Origin: Haematobacter genomosp. 1 | GTDB taxonomy: Bacteria; Pseudomonadota; Alphaproteobacteria; Rhodobacterales; Rhodobacteraceae | DNA length: 64,000 nt | Direction: 5' to 3' | NCBI RefSeq assembly: GCF_002196855.1 | Contig: NZ_NIPW01000010.1 | Coordinates: forward strand, 124,001-188,000 | Shown here: in pieces, positions 37,451 through 47,014 of the stretch | Position numbering within the stretch: position 1 is the first letter of the stretch | Layout: the number at the start of each line of letters is the position of its first letter | Program-made: the position numbers and the translations under genes | The notes under the pieces: model-generated | What the model saw: only the letters and a program-made list of their open reading frames with translations | Told to the model about the DNA's origin: nothing | Databases searched by the model: none

Positions 37451-38791
37451 TTGGAGACTATCGGACTGATCCCCTCCTTCGGGAGCTTCGCGGCGACGAT
37501 CATCGCCTTCGTCGTGGCGCTGTCGATCATCGTCGCCGTGCATGAATACGGCCATTACATCGTCGGTCGCTGGACGGGGATCAAGGCGGACGTGTTTTCG
37601 CTGGGATTCGGTCCTGTGCTGTTTTCCCGCGTGGACAGGCACGGCACACGCTGGCAGGTCGCGGCGCTGCCGCTCGGCGGCTACGTGAAGTTTCGCGGTG
37701 ATGCCGACGCCGCTTCCGCCGGGGTGGATCAAGCCGCTCTCGCCGGGTTGAGTTCTCAGGAACGCCGGGCCACGATGCATGGTGCCCCGCTCTGGGCACG
37801 GGCGATGACGGTCGCTGCCGGGCCGGTGTTCAACTTCGTGCTCTCCATCGCGATCTTCGCCGGGTTCTTCATGATCCAGGGCATCGCGGCGGAGCAGCCG
37901 GTCGTGGGCCAGCTGCGCAACCTGCCGGGGCCAAGCCAGCAGATCCGCGAGGGCGACGTTATCCTCTCGGTGGGGGGCGTTCGGACGCCGGATACCTCGG
38001 CCTTCGTGCTGGCCGCGGACTCGCTGCAACCTGCGGAACGGGTGGCCTACCTCGTCCGTCGCGGGGGCGAGGAGACGACGGTGCAGGGGCCGTTTCCCTT
38101 TCCGCCCGTGGTGGACGGGGTGCAGCCGCAATCCGCCGCCGATGCTGCAGGATTGCAGCCGGGCGACGTGATCGTTTCGGTGAACGGCATGCAGATCAAT
38201 GCCTTCCGGCAGCTTCGTGAAGCGGCCGGCGCCTCCGAAGGAAAGCCGATGACGCTGGGGGTCTGGCGCAACGGCGAGGTGTCGGACGTCACGCTTGCCC
38301 CGCGCAGCGCCGATCTTCCTGCGGCGGGCGGCGGGTTCGAGACGCGGTGGATGATCGGCCTGACCGGCGGCCCGGGATTCCTGCCCGACATGCGCCACCC
38401 CGGCCCGTTCGAGGCGATGAGTCTTGGTGCACAACAGACATGGTCGGTGGTCTCCACCAGCCTCTCCGGGCTCTGGCACATGCTGACCGGCGCGATCAGC
38501 TCCTGCAACCTGCGCGGCCCCATCGGAATCGCCGAGACGTCCGGCGCGGCGGCGAGCCAGGGCCTCGCCAGCTTCATCTGGTTCATCGCCGTCCTCTCTA
38601 CCGCTGTCGGCATGATGAACCTCTTTCCTGTCCCGGTGCTGGATGGCGGGCATCTGGTCTTTCATGCTTGGGAGGCGGTGACGGGCCGTCCGCCTTCGGA
38701 TCGGGCGCTCAGAATGCTCATGTCGGTGGGCCTCGCGATGCTGCTGACGCTCATGGTCTTCGCGCTCACCAACGACATCTTCTGTCCCTGA
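37451..38791 (+). CDS. rseP: RIP metalloprotease RseP
   Basis: A 446-residue intramembrane zinc protease of the site-2 family. HEYGH is at residues 31-35 in the first membrane helix. Two PDZ domains lie between (about residues 130-290; PGDVIVSVNGMQI is one core). The second metal motif NLFPVPVLDGGH is near the C-terminus. It cuts anti-sigma factors and signal-peptide remnants at the inner membrane in relatives. The start is TTG 37451, three bases past the dxr stop; no ATG lies before the active site. Confidence 0.93.
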   Translation: METIGLIPSFGSFAATIIAFVVALSIIVAVHEYGHYIVGRWTGIKADVFSLGFGPVLFSRVDRHGTRWQVAALPLGGYVKFRGDADAASAGVDQAALAGLSSQERRATMHGAPLWARAMTVAAGPVFNFVLSIAIFAGFFMIQGIAAEQPVVGQLRNLPGPSQQIREGDVILSVGGVRTPDTSAFVLAADSLQPAERVAYLVRRGGEETTVQGPFPFPPVVDGVQPQSAADAAGLQPGDVIVSVNGMQINAFRQLREAAGASEGKPMTLGVWRNGEVSDVTLAPRSADLPAAGGGFETRWMIGLTGGPGFLPDMRHPGPFEAMSLGAQQTWSVVSTSLSGLWHMLTGAISSCNLRGPIGIAETSGAAASQGLASFIWFIAVLSTAVGMMNLFPVPVLDGGHLVFHAWEAVTGRPPSDRALRMLMSVGLAMLLTLMVFALTNDIFCP

Positions 38792-38855
38792 CGGCAGGCG
38801 CCACGATCCATGGGCCTTTTCTGCCACGCGTGGCCTGCATTGGCGCGCGAGTGTT

Positions 38856-38884
38856 TTGACACGGACGCGCTTTCGGGCTAGTCA
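38856..38884 (+). promoter_or_regulatory. Candidate sigma-70 promoter of bamA
   Basis: A perfect -35 TTGACA (38856-38861) is followed 17 bases later by a weak -10 TAGTCA (38879-38884) in the 131-bp gap between rseP and bamA. It would give bamA a promoter of its own besides readthrough from the upstream operon. Confidence 0.4.
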
Positions 38885-38922
38885 AAGTCAAACACAAAAA
38901 AGGGCAGAGCGGGGGCTTGCAC

Positions 38923-41340
38923 ATGGCGGAACGGAACGGGGCCCTCGGGGTGCGCCGCGATCGCTTGGGCGACCGGGCGCGAAGCGCCGCGATTTCGCTG
39001 TTTCTAGGGACGGCTGCGGCCTCGGCGCTGATGGTGCCGGTGGTCTACGCGCAGAGCTACAGCTTCTCCACCATCCGCGTGGTCGGCAACCAGTATGTCG
39101 ATACGGCGACGATCTCCACCTATGCGGGGATTTCGCAGGGGCGGACGGTTTCCGCCGGGCAGCTGAACGATGCCTATCAGCGGATCATGAACTCCGGGTT
39201 GTTCGAATCCGTCGATCTGGAGCCGCAGGGTTCCACGCTGGTCGTACGGGTCACGGAATACCCGATGATCAACCGGATCGCCTTTGAGGGGAACCAGCGG
39301 ATCAAGGATGAGCAGATCGCCGAAGCCGTGCAGTCCAAGGCGCGGCATGTGTACTCGCCCAGCCAGGCGGAGCAGGATGCCGCCGCGATCACCGACCTCT
39401 ACCGTAACGCCGGCCGCGTCGCCGCGATTGTCGAGCCGAAGATCATCCGGCGGAGCGACAACCGCGTCGATCTCGTGTTCGAGGTTCGCGAAGGCGGCGT
39501 GGTGGAGATCGAGCGGATCAGCTTCAGCGGAAACCGTTCGTTCTCCGAAGGGCGGCTCCGGCAGGTTCTGGCCACGAAACAGGCTGGTCTGCTGCGGCGG
39601 CTCATCTCGTCCGACAGCTATGTCGAAGACCGGGTGGAGTTCGACAAGCAGCTTCTGACCGACTTCTACCGCTCGCGGGGCTTTGCCGATTTTCAGGTTC
39701 TCTCCGCGACATCCGAATTCTCCCGCGACCGGAACGCCTTCTTCCTGAACTTCAACTTGCGTGAGGGGCCGCGCTACACCGTGGGCCGCGTCTCCGTAGG
39801 CACCGATCTCCCCGATATCTCCGTGCCGGAGTTTCAGGAAGCGCTGCGCATGTCGTCGGGCGGCTACTACAACCCGACGGAGATCGACGCGAACATCACC
39901 CGGCTGGAACGGCTCGCGCTGCAGAAGGGCATGAACTTCGTCCGGGTGGAGCCGCGGCTGACCCGCGATCCGCAGAACGGCATCCTGAATGTCGAGTTCT
40001 TCGTGAACCGCGGCCCGCGCGTGTTCGTCGAGCGGATCGACATCGAGGGCAACCAGACCACGCTCGACCGGGTGGTCCGGCGGCAGTTCCGGGTGGTGGA
40101 AGGCGATCCCTACAACCCGCGCGAGATCCGCCAGACGGCGGAGCGTATCCGGGCGCTCGGGTATTTCTCCGACGTGCAGGCGAACGCACGGCCGGGCAGC
40201 ACGCCCGAGCAGGTTATCGTCGATGTGGACGTGGTTGAGCAACCGACCGGCTCCCTCTCCTTCGGCGTGAGCTATGGGGTGGATTCCGGGGCGGGCTTCT
40301 CCGTCGGGCTTTCGGAGTCGAACTTCCTCGGCCGCGGGCAGACGGTCGCGCTGAACCTCAGCTCTGGAACGGAGGATACCAACACCTCCTTCACCTTCAT
40401 CGAGCCGTTCTTCCTCGACCGCGATCTGCGGCTGCGGTTCAATCTCTATTACAACCGCGGCTCCACCTCGAACCGGATCCACTACAACACCCAGCGCGCC
40501 GGTATCGTGCCGTCGATCGAGTTCCCGATCAGCGAGCAGGGCCGGCTGGAACTGCGCTACCGTCTCTCGCGCGACAAGCTGACCAACGTGCCTTACGGCG
40601 ATCCGGCGGCGAACGGCGATCCGACGATCAACAACACCGGCTCCTCCATGATCCTCCATCGGGAGGAGGAGGAGGGCGCGCTTATCACCAGCGCGGTCGG
40701 CTATACCTACAAGTTCGACAACCGCACCACCGGCCTGACGCCGAACCGCGGCGTCTATTTCCAGTTCGGGCAGGATTTCCTCGGCGTCGGCGGCGATGTG
40801 AAGGCGATCACGACCACAGCGCTGCTCGGTGCGGAAATGAAGGTCATGAACGAGGATGTCACGCTCCGCGCAGAGGTGGAGGGCGGCAACATCCACATGC
40901 TCAGCGGGCAGGACAGCCGGGTGACGGATCGTTTCTTCCTGCGCGGCAAGATGCGTGGCTTCGAATCCTCCGGCCTCGGCCCCCGTGACCTCAGCGTATC
41001 GAACGAGGACGCGCTTGGCGGGAACATCTTCGCCGTCGCCCGCCTGGAGGCGGAATTCCCGCTTGGCCTGCCGCAGGAATACGGCATCTCGGGCGGGCTT
41101 TTCTGGGATGTGGGCTCGGTCTGGAGCCTCGACGATACGCAGGGCGGCCCTTATTACGGCTCCTGCCCGATCGCGAGTTGCGAGGTGGACGACAGCCTGC
41201 ACTGGCGGTCCGCTGTCGGCTTCTCCGTGTTCTGGACGAGCCCGCTTGGCCCGCTGCGGTTCAACTTCTCCAAGGCGCTGGTCAAGGAGGATTACGACCG
41301 GGAGCAGAACTTCGACTTCACGGTTTCCACCCGGTTCTGA
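38923..41340 (+). CDS. bamA: Outer membrane protein assembly factor BamA
   Basis: An 805-residue outer-membrane protein that inserts other beta-barrels. After a signal peptide ending near VYAQS (about residue 45), five POTRA repeats run to about residue 430, and a 16-strand barrel follows. Within it, FFLRGKMRGFESSGLGPRD carries the VRGF-type loop 6 motif as MRGF. The C-terminus ends in F (VSTRF), as needed for barrel assembly. I chose ATG 38923, since a purine-rich GAGCGGGGG is just upstream; TTG 38917 is two codons earlier. The Skp gene follows at once. Confidence 0.96.
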   Translation: MAERNGALGVRRDRLGDRARSAAISLFLGTAAASALMVPVVYAQSYSFSTIRVVGNQYVDTATISTYAGISQGRTVSAGQLNDAYQRIMNSGLFESVDLEPQGSTLVVRVTEYPMINRIAFEGNQRIKDEQIAEAVQSKARHVYSPSQAEQDAAAITDLYRNAGRVAAIVEPKIIRRSDNRVDLVFEVREGGVVEIERISFSGNRSFSEGRLRQVLATKQAGLLRRLISSDSYVEDRVEFDKQLLTDFYRSRGFADFQVLSATSEFSRDRNAFFLNFNLREGPRYTVGRVSVGTDLPDISVPEFQEALRMSSGGYYNPTEIDANITRLERLALQKGMNFVRVEPRLTRDPQNGILNVEFFVNRGPRVFVERIDIEGNQTTLDRVVRRQFRVVEGDPYNPREIRQTAERIRALGYFSDVQANARPGSTPEQVIVDVDVVEQPTGSLSFGVSYGVDSGAGFSVGLSESNFLGRGQTVALNLSSGTEDTNTSFTFIEPFFLDRDLRLRFNLYYNRGSTSNRIHYNTQRAGIVPSIEFPISEQGRLELRYRLSRDKLTNVPYGDPAANGDPTINNTGSSMILHREEEEGALITSAVGYTYKFDNRTTGLTPNRGVYFQFGQDFLGVGGDVKAITTTALLGAEMKVMNEDVTLRAEVEGGNIHMLSGQDSRVTDRFFLRGKMRGFESSGLGPRDLSVSNEDALGGNIFAVARLEAEFPLGLPQEYGISGGLFWDVGSVWSLDDTQGGPYYGSCPIASCEVDDSLHWRSAVGFSVFWTSPLGPLRFNFSKALVKEDYDREQNFDFTVSTRF

Positions 41341-41346
41341 CAGCAG

Positions 41347-41976
41347 ATGCGCGCGCGACCGATCGCCTGCCTGATTTCCGCCGCTCTCTGGGGTGGCGGC
41401 GCGGCGGGGCAGGAGGCCGTGCCCGCTCCGCCGGTTCCGAATGTCTGGCCCGTGCCGCATCCGGCTGCCGCCGTCACCCCGCTTCTGACCGTCGATCAGG
41501 AGCGGCTGTTTGCCGAAAGCGCCTTCGGGAAGGCTGCGCAACGGGCGCTGGAGGATGAGTCCCGCGCGCTCGCCGCCGAGAATCGCCGGATCGAAACCGA
41601 ACTGGTGGAGGAGGAGCGCGCTCTGACCGACCTCCGCAAGACGCTTCCGGCGGATGATTTTCGCAAACGCGCCCAGGCGTTTGACGAGAAGGTCGTCCGC
41701 ATCCGGCAGGAGCAGGATGCGAAGTCGCGCGATCTTGGCCGCCGGACGGATGAGGACAGGAAGCGCCTTCTGCAGGCGGCCGTGCCGATCCTCGCGCAGC
41801 TTGTCGCGGAGCGCGGGGCGGTCGCGGTTCTGGATGTGCGGGCAGTCCTCATCGCTTCAAGCCAGATCGATATTACCGATGACGCGATCACCCGGCTGGA
41901 CACGGTACTGGGGGAGGATTCCGGCGCGGAGGAGAGGCCGATACCTCCCGTCGAAGGTGCGCCTGGAACGCCCTGA
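41347..41976 (+). CDS. skp: OmpH/Skp-family periplasmic chaperone
   Basis: A 209-residue exported protein. The signal peptide LISAALWGGGAAGQ is followed by a proline-rich linker. LLTVDQERLFAESAFGKAAQ then begins the Skp core, with a long charged coiled coil (residues about 65-140) that forms the chaperone's arms. Skp carries unfolded outer-membrane proteins to BamA. It starts six bases after bamA, and fabZ follows 63 bases on. Length and linker are a little longer than E. coli Skp. Confidence 0.85.
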   Translation: MRARPIACLISAALWGGGAAGQEAVPAPPVPNVWPVPHPAAAVTPLLTVDQERLFAESAFGKAAQRALEDESRALAAENRRIETELVEEERALTDLRKTLPADDFRKRAQAFDEKVVRIRQEQDAKSRDLGRRTDEDRKRLLQAAVPILAQLVAERGAVAVLDVRAVLIASSQIDITDDAITRLDTVLGEDSGAEERPIPPVEGAPGTP

Positions 41977-42039
41977 CCCCGGCTTGTCAGCGCCGGGGGG
42001 AGTTGCTAGTCAGGCACCGACAGCCCGAGGAGGTTTCCG

Positions 42040-42564
42040 ATGCCCGACACCGAGGCCGCCGAGGCCAAAACACCCGCGCCAAAGACCCGCCCCACCATAC
42101 TGGAGGGGCCTGCTCCCGATGCGGATATCCAACTGGTTCAGCGGCTGATCCCGCACCGCTATCCTTTCCTGCTCATCGACAAGGTCGTGCAGATCGAGCT
42201 CAACCGCCGCGCCGTGGGCGTGCGGAACGTGTCGATCAGCGAGCCCGTGTTTCAGGGGCATTTCCCGGGCGTCCCGGTGTTTCCGGGCGTGATGATCGTG
42301 GAGGCGCTGGCCCAGACGTCCTGCGTGCTGGTCAGCCTGACGATGGACCTGCTGGACAAGAATGCTCTGGTTTACTTCATGTCCGTCGAGCAGGCCAAAT
42401 TCCGGCGCAAGGTCATCCCGGGCGATGTGATGGAACTGGAAGTCGTCGTGAAGCGCGGCGGCGGGAAGGTCTGGAAGTTCGACGGCACCGCGCGCGTCGA
42501 TGGGGAAATCGCCGCGCAGGCTGAATTCACCGCGATGATCGACCTCAGCCGGGCGCCCGCATGA
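42040..42564 (+). CDS. fabZ: 3-hydroxyacyl-ACP dehydratase FabZ
   Basis: A 174-residue hot-dog-fold enzyme in fatty acid elongation. [14 protein letters not shown] and [19 protein letters not shown] hold the catalytic His and Glu. The N-terminal 30 residues, rich in Ala, Pro and Lys, extend beyond the usual start. GAGG precedes ATG 42040. Its TGA overlaps the lpxA ATG (ATGA), coupling fatty acid and lipid A synthesis. Confidence 0.96.
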   Translation: MPDTEAAEAKTPAPKTRPTILEGPAPDADIQLVQRLIPHRYPFLLIDKVVQIELNRRAVGVRNVSISEPVFQGHFPGVPVFPGVMIVEALAQTSCVLVSLTMDLLDKNALVYFMSVEQAKFRRKVIPGDVMELEVVVKRGGGKVWKFDGTARVDGEIAAQAEFTAMIDLSRAPA

Positions 42565-43358
42565 GTATTGCCGCCTCCGCCATCATTCATCCGAGCGCCT
42601 TTGTGGAAGAGGGCGCCGTCATCGGCCCCGATTGCCACATCGGCCCGTTCTGCACCGTGGGTGCGGAGGTGACCCTGGGCCGGGGCGTCGTGCTGAAAAG
42701 CCATGCCGTTCTCACCGGCTGGACGGAAATCGGCGACGAGACCGTCGTTTTTCCCTTCGCCTGCATCGGAGAAATTCCGCAGGATCTGAAGTTCCGCGGG
42801 GAGCGGACGCGGCTGATCGTCGGTCGGCGCAATCGCATCCGCGAAGGTGTGACGATGAACACCGGGACCACTGGCGGCGGCGGCGTGACGCGTGTCGGCG
42901 ACGACAACCTGTTCATGACGGGCGCGCATATCGGCCACGATTGCGAGATCGGCCATCGCACCGTGATGGCGAATCAGGTGGCCATCGCCGGGCACTGCCA
43001 TATCGGCGACGATGTCATCATCGGCGGGCTGTCCGGCGTGCATCAATGGGTTCGGGTCGGGCAGGGCGCCATCATCGGCGCGGTGACCATGGTGACAAAT
43101 GACGTCATCCCCTACGGTCTGGTTCAGGGCCCGCGGGGGGAGCTTGACGGGCTGAACCTCGTCGGGTTGAAGCGGCGCGGCGTGGAGCGGGCGGAGATTT
43201 CCGCGCTCCGGTCCGCCTATCAGGTGCTTGCCTCCGGCGAAGGCGCGTTCGTGGACCGGGCGCGGAAGCTCGCCGCGGAAACGGAGAGCGATCATGTGCG
43301 GCAGGTGGTGGATTTCATCCTCGGCCAGACCGACCGCTCCTTCCTGACGCCGCGATGA
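42561..43358 (+). CDS. lpxA: UDP-N-acetylglucosamine acyltransferase
   Basis: A 265-residue left-handed beta-helix enzyme that adds the first acyl chain of lipid A. Hexapeptide repeats fill the first two thirds ([15 protein letters not shown] and similar). The catalytic base is probably the His in [29 protein letters not shown] begins the helical C-terminal domain. It overlaps fabZ before and lpxI after by four bases each. Confidence 0.96.
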   Translation: MSIAASAIIHPSAFVEEGAVIGPDCHIGPFCTVGAEVTLGRGVVLKSHAVLTGWTEIGDETVVFPFACIGEIPQDLKFRGERTRLIVGRRNRIREGVTMNTGTTGGGGVTRVGDDNLFMTGAHIGHDCEIGHRTVMANQVAIAGHCHIGDDVIIGGLSGVHQWVRVGQGAIIGAVTMVTNDVIPYGLVQGPRGELDGLNLVGLKRRGVERAEISALRSAYQVLASGEGAFVDRARKLAAETESDHVRQVVDFILGQTDRSFLTPR

Positions 43359-44173
43359 GCAGGGTCGCCATCATTGCGGGCACCGGTCGTCTGCCCGCGC
43401 TCCTCGCCGATACGCTTGAGACGCGGGAGGCGGGGTTCGTCCTTGCCGGCCTGCCGGGTGTCAGCGTCGAGGGGCGGGTTGTGGAGCCGTTCCGGTTCGA
43501 GCGTCTCGTACCCTTCATGGACCGGCTGCATGAGCTCGACGTGGACCGGCTGATCTTCGCGGGCGGGCTCCGTCGTCCGAAGCTGGAACCCGATCAGTTC
43601 GACAGCCGCACGATGCAGCTCATACCCCGCGTGGCTGCCGCCATGCAGGGGGGGGACGATGCCATCCTGCGTGAGGTGCTGGCGATCTTTGAGGAGGACG
43701 GGTTTCGCGTCGTCGGCGCGGATGAGATCGCGCCCGAACTCGTGCCCGAGGCGGGCATCCTGACCGCCGCGCAACCTTCGCCTGCCGATGAACGGGACGT
43801 TGCCCGTGCGGCGGAGATCGTCCGCGCTATCGGAGCGGCGGATGTGGGACAGGGTGCCGTTGTGGCGCAGGGCCTGTGTCTCGCGGCGGAATCGCTTCCC
43901 GGAACCGATGCGATGCTCGACTGGGTTGCCGGGATGCAGGGCCTGCGGCCCGATCCGGGCGGCGCGCGGGGCGTGCTCTACAAGGCGCCGAAACCCGGAC
44001 AGGAGCGGCGCATGGATCTGCCCGCCATCGGCCCGCGCACGGTGGAACGGGCGGTCGCGGCAGGGCTTGCCGGCGTGGCCTTCGAGGCCGGCGGCGTCCT
44101 TCTGATCGACCGGGAGGAGATGGTGTCCATCGCCGATACCGCCGGCCTGTTCCTCTGGGCGCGGCAGCCGTGA
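43355..44173 (+). CDS. lpxI: UDP-2,3-diacylglucosamine diphosphatase LpxI
   Basis: A 272-residue enzyme (formerly DUF1009) that hydrolyses UDP-2,3-diacylglucosamine to lipid X in lipid A synthesis. It replaces LpxH of Gammaproteobacteria. VAIIAGTGRLPALLAD and FAGGLRRPKLEPDQFD are in the N-terminal domain. GADEIAPELVPEAG and GPRTVERAVAAGLAGVAFEA are conserved C-terminal blocks. It sits between lpxA and lpxB, with four-base overlaps, exactly where this step is needed. Confidence 0.93.
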   Translation: MSRVAIIAGTGRLPALLADTLETREAGFVLAGLPGVSVEGRVVEPFRFERLVPFMDRLHELDVDRLIFAGGLRRPKLEPDQFDSRTMQLIPRVAAAMQGGDDAILREVLAIFEEDGFRVVGADEIAPELVPEAGILTAAQPSPADERDVARAAEIVRAIGAADVGQGAVVAQGLCLAAESLPGTDAMLDWVAGMQGLRPDPGGARGVLYKAPKPGQERRMDLPAIGPRTVERAVAAGLAGVAFEAGGVLLIDREEMVSIADTAGLFLWARQP

Positions 44174-45345
44174 AAGCCTATCTCGTCGCCGGTGAGCCGT
44201 CGGGAGACAGGCTCGGCGCGGCGCTGATGGCGGGGCTGAAGGCCCTTGTCCCCGAGATCGAATTCGTTGGGGTCGGTGGTCCCGGCATGGAGGCGGAAGG
44301 GTTGGCGAGCCTCTTTCCCATGGAGGAACTCTCCGTCATGGGGCTGATGGAGGTTCTGCCCAAGTATCGCCACCTTCTTCGCCGCAAGGATCAGGTCGTG
44401 GCCGACGTTCTCCGCCATCGACCGGACGTTCTCATTACCATCGATGCGCCTGATTTCTGCCTCCGTGTCGCTGCGGGGGTGAAGGAGGTTCGTCCCGAAC
44501 TGCTCACGGTGCATTACGTGGCGCCCTCCGTCTGGGCGTGGCGTCCCGGGCGGGCGAGGCGGATGGCGCGGATGATCGATCATGTCCTCGCCATCCTGCC
44601 CTTCGAGCCGCCCTACATGGAAGCCGCAGGCATGAGTTGCGATTTCGTCGGGCATCCCGTCGTGGCCGAACCGCAGGCCACGCCGGAGGAGGCATTGCGC
44701 TTCCGCCTCGCCCACGGCATCGCGCCGGAGGAGCCACTGCTCCTTGTCCTCCCCGGTTCGCGGAGGGGGGAGGTGGAGCGACTTGCCCCGGTTTTCGGTG
44801 CGACGATCGCCGCGTTGCCGGACCGCCCGCGCGTGGTGCTGCCCACCGTCCGCGGAGTCGCCGATCTTGTGGCCGAGGTAACCGCGCGCTGGCCCGTCAG
44901 GCCGTTGATCGTGCCCCCTGACGCGCCGGAAATGAAGCGGGCGGCGTTTGGTGCGGCGGACGCGGCCCTCGCCGCCTCCGGCACAGTGTCGCTGGAACTG
45001 GCGGCAGCGGATGTGCCCATGGTCATCGCGTATCGGTTCAACGCCCTCACATGGATGATGATCCGTAGGCTGGTAAAGATAGACACCGCGACTCTGGTCA
45101 ATCTGGTGAGCGATACGCGCGCTGTGCCGGAGTTCATCGGCGAGAACTGCCGCCCGGAGAAAATAGCGCCTGCGCTTGCAGAACTGCTTTCCGGCGGGCC
45201 GCTCCGCGCGGTGGAGGCAGAGGCGATGGCCACAACGATGGAGCGTCTTGGCCGGGGCGGGGAGCCGCCCGGGCTGCGCGCCGCGCGATCCGTGCTCCGC
45301 GTGACGCCCGCGTTGCTGGCAGGGGCCAAGCTGACGGGGGCCTAA
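44170..45345 (+). CDS. lpxB: Lipid A disaccharide synthase
   Basis: A 391-residue family-19 glycosyltransferase that joins lipid X and UDP-diacylglucosamine. VAGEPSGDRLGAALM is the N-terminal signature. APSVWAWRPGRARRMARMID and LPGSRRGEVERLAP are nucleotide-binding blocks. The start is GTG 44170, overlapping the lpxI stop (GTGA); an ATG-started longer frame upstream is not part of the protein. Its TAA lies in an 18-bp sequence that recurs 33 bases on. Confidence 0.95.
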   Translation: MKAYLVAGEPSGDRLGAALMAGLKALVPEIEFVGVGGPGMEAEGLASLFPMEELSVMGLMEVLPKYRHLLRRKDQVVADVLRHRPDVLITIDAPDFCLRVAAGVKEVRPELLTVHYVAPSVWAWRPGRARRMARMIDHVLAILPFEPPYMEAAGMSCDFVGHPVVAEPQATPEEALRFRLAHGIAPEEPLLLVLPGSRRGEVERLAPVFGATIAALPDRPRVVLPTVRGVADLVAEVTARWPVRPLIVPPDAPEMKRAAFGAADAALAASGTVSLELAAADVPMVIAYRFNALTWMMIRRLVKIDTATLVNLVSDTRAVPEFIGENCRPEKIAPALAELLSGGPLRAVEAEAMATTMERLGRGGEPPGLRAARSVLRVTPALLAGAKLTGA

Positions 45346-45378
45346 GCTGGCAGAAAGCCTAAGCTGACGGGGGCCTAA
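45328..45378. repeat. 33-bp partial tandem duplication across the lpxB and mnmA 3' ends
   Basis: The 18-bp sequence AAGCTGACGGGGGCCTAA occurs at 45328-45345 and again, exactly, at 45361-45378. The lpxB stop is in the first copy and the mnmA stop (CTA on the + strand) is in the second. A 33-bp unit was probably duplicated in part. Confidence 0.85.
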
Positions 45379-46514
45379 CGACCCCGCCAGATCCAGCCGC
45401 CGCCCAGTACACGGCTGCCTTCGGGCGCATAGAACACGCAGGCTTGCCCGGGGGAGACGCCCTCTTCGGCGTTCAGCAGCTCCACTTCCGCTTCCGTCGC
45501 CGAAAGCGGGCGCAGAATCGCCTCGCGCGGCGGGCGGGTGGAGCGGACCTTTACCGCCACATGCCATTCGGCCTGCGAGGTAAAGGGCGCGTCGCCCAGC
45601 CAGTTGATCTCGCGGAGCGGCACCCGACGGGTCGCCAAGGCGGCGCGCGGTCCGATAATCACGCGACGGTTGTCCGGATCGAGCCTGATGACGTACAGCG
45701 GCTCACCCGTTCCGCCGATGCCGAGCCCGCGCCGCTGCCCGACGGTGTAATGGATGACACCGCGGTGCTCACCAAGCACATTGCCGTCAACATCCACCAC
45801 CTCGCCGGGATCGGCGGCACCGGGCCGCAGCTTTTCGATCACCGCGGCATAGTTTCCGTCGGGCACGAAGCAGATGTCCTGGCTGTCGGGCTTGTCCGCC
45901 ACCGGCAGGCCATAGCGCGCTGCAAGCGCCCGCGTCTCCGCCTTGGACGCCAGGTGGCCCAGCGGAAAGCGCAGGTAATCGAGCTGCTCCGCCGTCGTGG
46001 AGAACAGAAAATAGGACTGGTCGCGATTCGGATCCGCCGCGCGATGCAGTTCCGCACCCTGAAGACCCATCTTGCGTTGGATATAATGGCCGGTGGCCAT
46101 GCAATCCGCGTCGAGATCCTTCGCGGTTTCCAGCAAGTCCTTGAACTTCACCCGCTCATTGCAGCGGATGCAGGGGACCGGCGTCGCACCGCCCAGATAG
46201 GCATCGGCGAATTCGTCGATGACGGCCTCCCGGAAGGTGTTCTCGTAATCCAGAACGTAATGGGGGAACCCCATTTCCTCCGCCACGCGGCGCGCATCGT
46301 GAATGTCGCGGCCCGCACAGCAGGCTCCTTTCTTCGCAAGCGCCGCGCCGTGGTCGTATAGCTGAAGCGTCACGCCCACCACGTCATACCCCTCGGTCTT
46401 GAGCTGTGCGGCCACCACGGAACTGTCAACGCCACCGGACATGGCGACGACGACGCGCGTTTCGGAAGGCGGCTTCGCAAAGCCGAGCGAGTTGACGGCA
46501 GTGTCTCTGGGCAT
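45375..46514 (-). CDS. mnmA: tRNA-specific 2-thiouridylase MnmA
   Basis: A 379-residue ATP-pyrophosphatase that thiolates U34 of tRNAs for Glu, Gln and Lys. The PP-loop is [14 protein letters not shown] near residue 24. [10 protein letters not shown] holds the nucleophilic Cys and [10 protein letters not shown] the second. [14 protein letters not shown] is the tRNA-binding region. I chose ATG 46514, with AGAGG upstream, so the protein begins MPRDTAVN; the frame stays open far upstream but without similarity. Divergent from sciP. Confidence 0.94.
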   Translation of the reverse strand: MPRDTAVNSLGFAKPPSETRVVVAMSGGVDSSVVAAQLKTEGYDVVGVTLQLYDHGAALAKKGACCAGRDIHDARRVAEEMGFPHYVLDYENTFREAVIDEFADAYLGGATPVPCIRCNERVKFKDLLETAKDLDADCMATGHYIQRKMGLQGAELHRAADPNRDQSYFLFSTTAEQLDYLRFPLGHLASKAETRALAARYGLPVADKPDSQDICFVPDGNYAAVIEKLRPGAADPGEVVDVDGNVLGEHRGVIHYTVGQRRGLGIGGTGEPLYVIRLDPDNRRVIIGPRAALATRRVPLREINWLGDAPFTSQAEWHVAVKVRSTRPPREAILRPLSATEAEVELLNAEEGVSPGQACVFYAPEGSRVLGGGWIWRGR

Positions 46515-46646
46515 GGCTGACCTCTGGGATTGCGCAGCAATATAGGAAAATTCGACAGACTCACAACCCATCGCTTCACCTGTCCTTAAGACCCCTACTT
46601 CTAAATGGTCAGGCCGGCAGCGACGTCGGTGGAGAGGAAGTCGAGC

Positions 46647-46934
46647 ATGTATCTTAAAAAAGTGGGCGGACGGCGTACCGTGACCCTTCCCGATGGCACC
46701 ATTCTCTCTCGCGCGGACCTGCCGCCGACCGATACCCGGCGCTGGGTTGCGAGCAGGAAGGCCCTGGTGGTGCGCGCAGTTACCTATGGGCTGCTGTCTC
46801 GGGAGGAGGCCATGGAACGCTACGCGCTTTCGGAGGAGGAGCTGGAGCTGTGGTCGAATGCGGTCGCCACCCATGGCGAAAGTGGCCTGAAAGTCACGAC
46901 GATCCAGAGGTATAGACAACCTATGGTTGAATAA
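46647..46934 (+). CDS. sciP: CtrA inhibitor SciP (DUF1153)
   Basis: A 95-residue alphaproteobacterial protein. In Caulobacter, SciP binds DNA and CtrA and blocks transcription of CtrA-dependent genes. [20 protein letters not shown] then [19 protein letters not shown] is the diagnostic helix-turn-helix, ending [17 protein letters not shown] chose ATG 46647 with GGAGAGGAAG upstream, not the open frame from 46605. A GANTC site (46558-46562) lies 85 bases upstream. ctrA follows 80 bases on the same strand. Confidence 0.93.
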   Translation: MYLKKVGGRRTVTLPDGTILSRADLPPTDTRRWVASRKALVVRAVTYGLLSREEAMERYALSEEELELWSNAVATHGESGLKVTTIQRYRQPMVE

Positions 46935-47014
46935 TATCTATATTCATCCACGGTAACGTGTAATTAACCCTTCTACCGCAAGGTGAAAGCGTTAAGCCAA
47001 CCGGAGGGATGATA
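46935..47014 (+). promoter_or_regulatory. ctrA leader with CtrA half-site
   Basis: The gap between sciP and ctrA is A/T-rich. It holds an inverted repeat TGAATA/TATTCA (46928-46933 with 46941-46946, overlapping the sciP stop) and a CtrA half-site TTAACC at 46964-46969. There is no full TTAA-N7-TTAA box and no GANTC here. GGAGGG at 47003-47008 is the ribosome site. Confidence 0.4.

Noticed and set aside
46558-46562. GANTC upstream of sciP as evidence for methylation control.
   Set aside because: A single site is not significant alone, and ctrA's own leader has none.
46587-46610. CTTAAGACCCCTACTTCTAA upstream of sciP as a CtrA box.
   Set aside because: After TTAA and seven bases the second half reads ACTT, so it does not fit TTAA-N7-TTAA.
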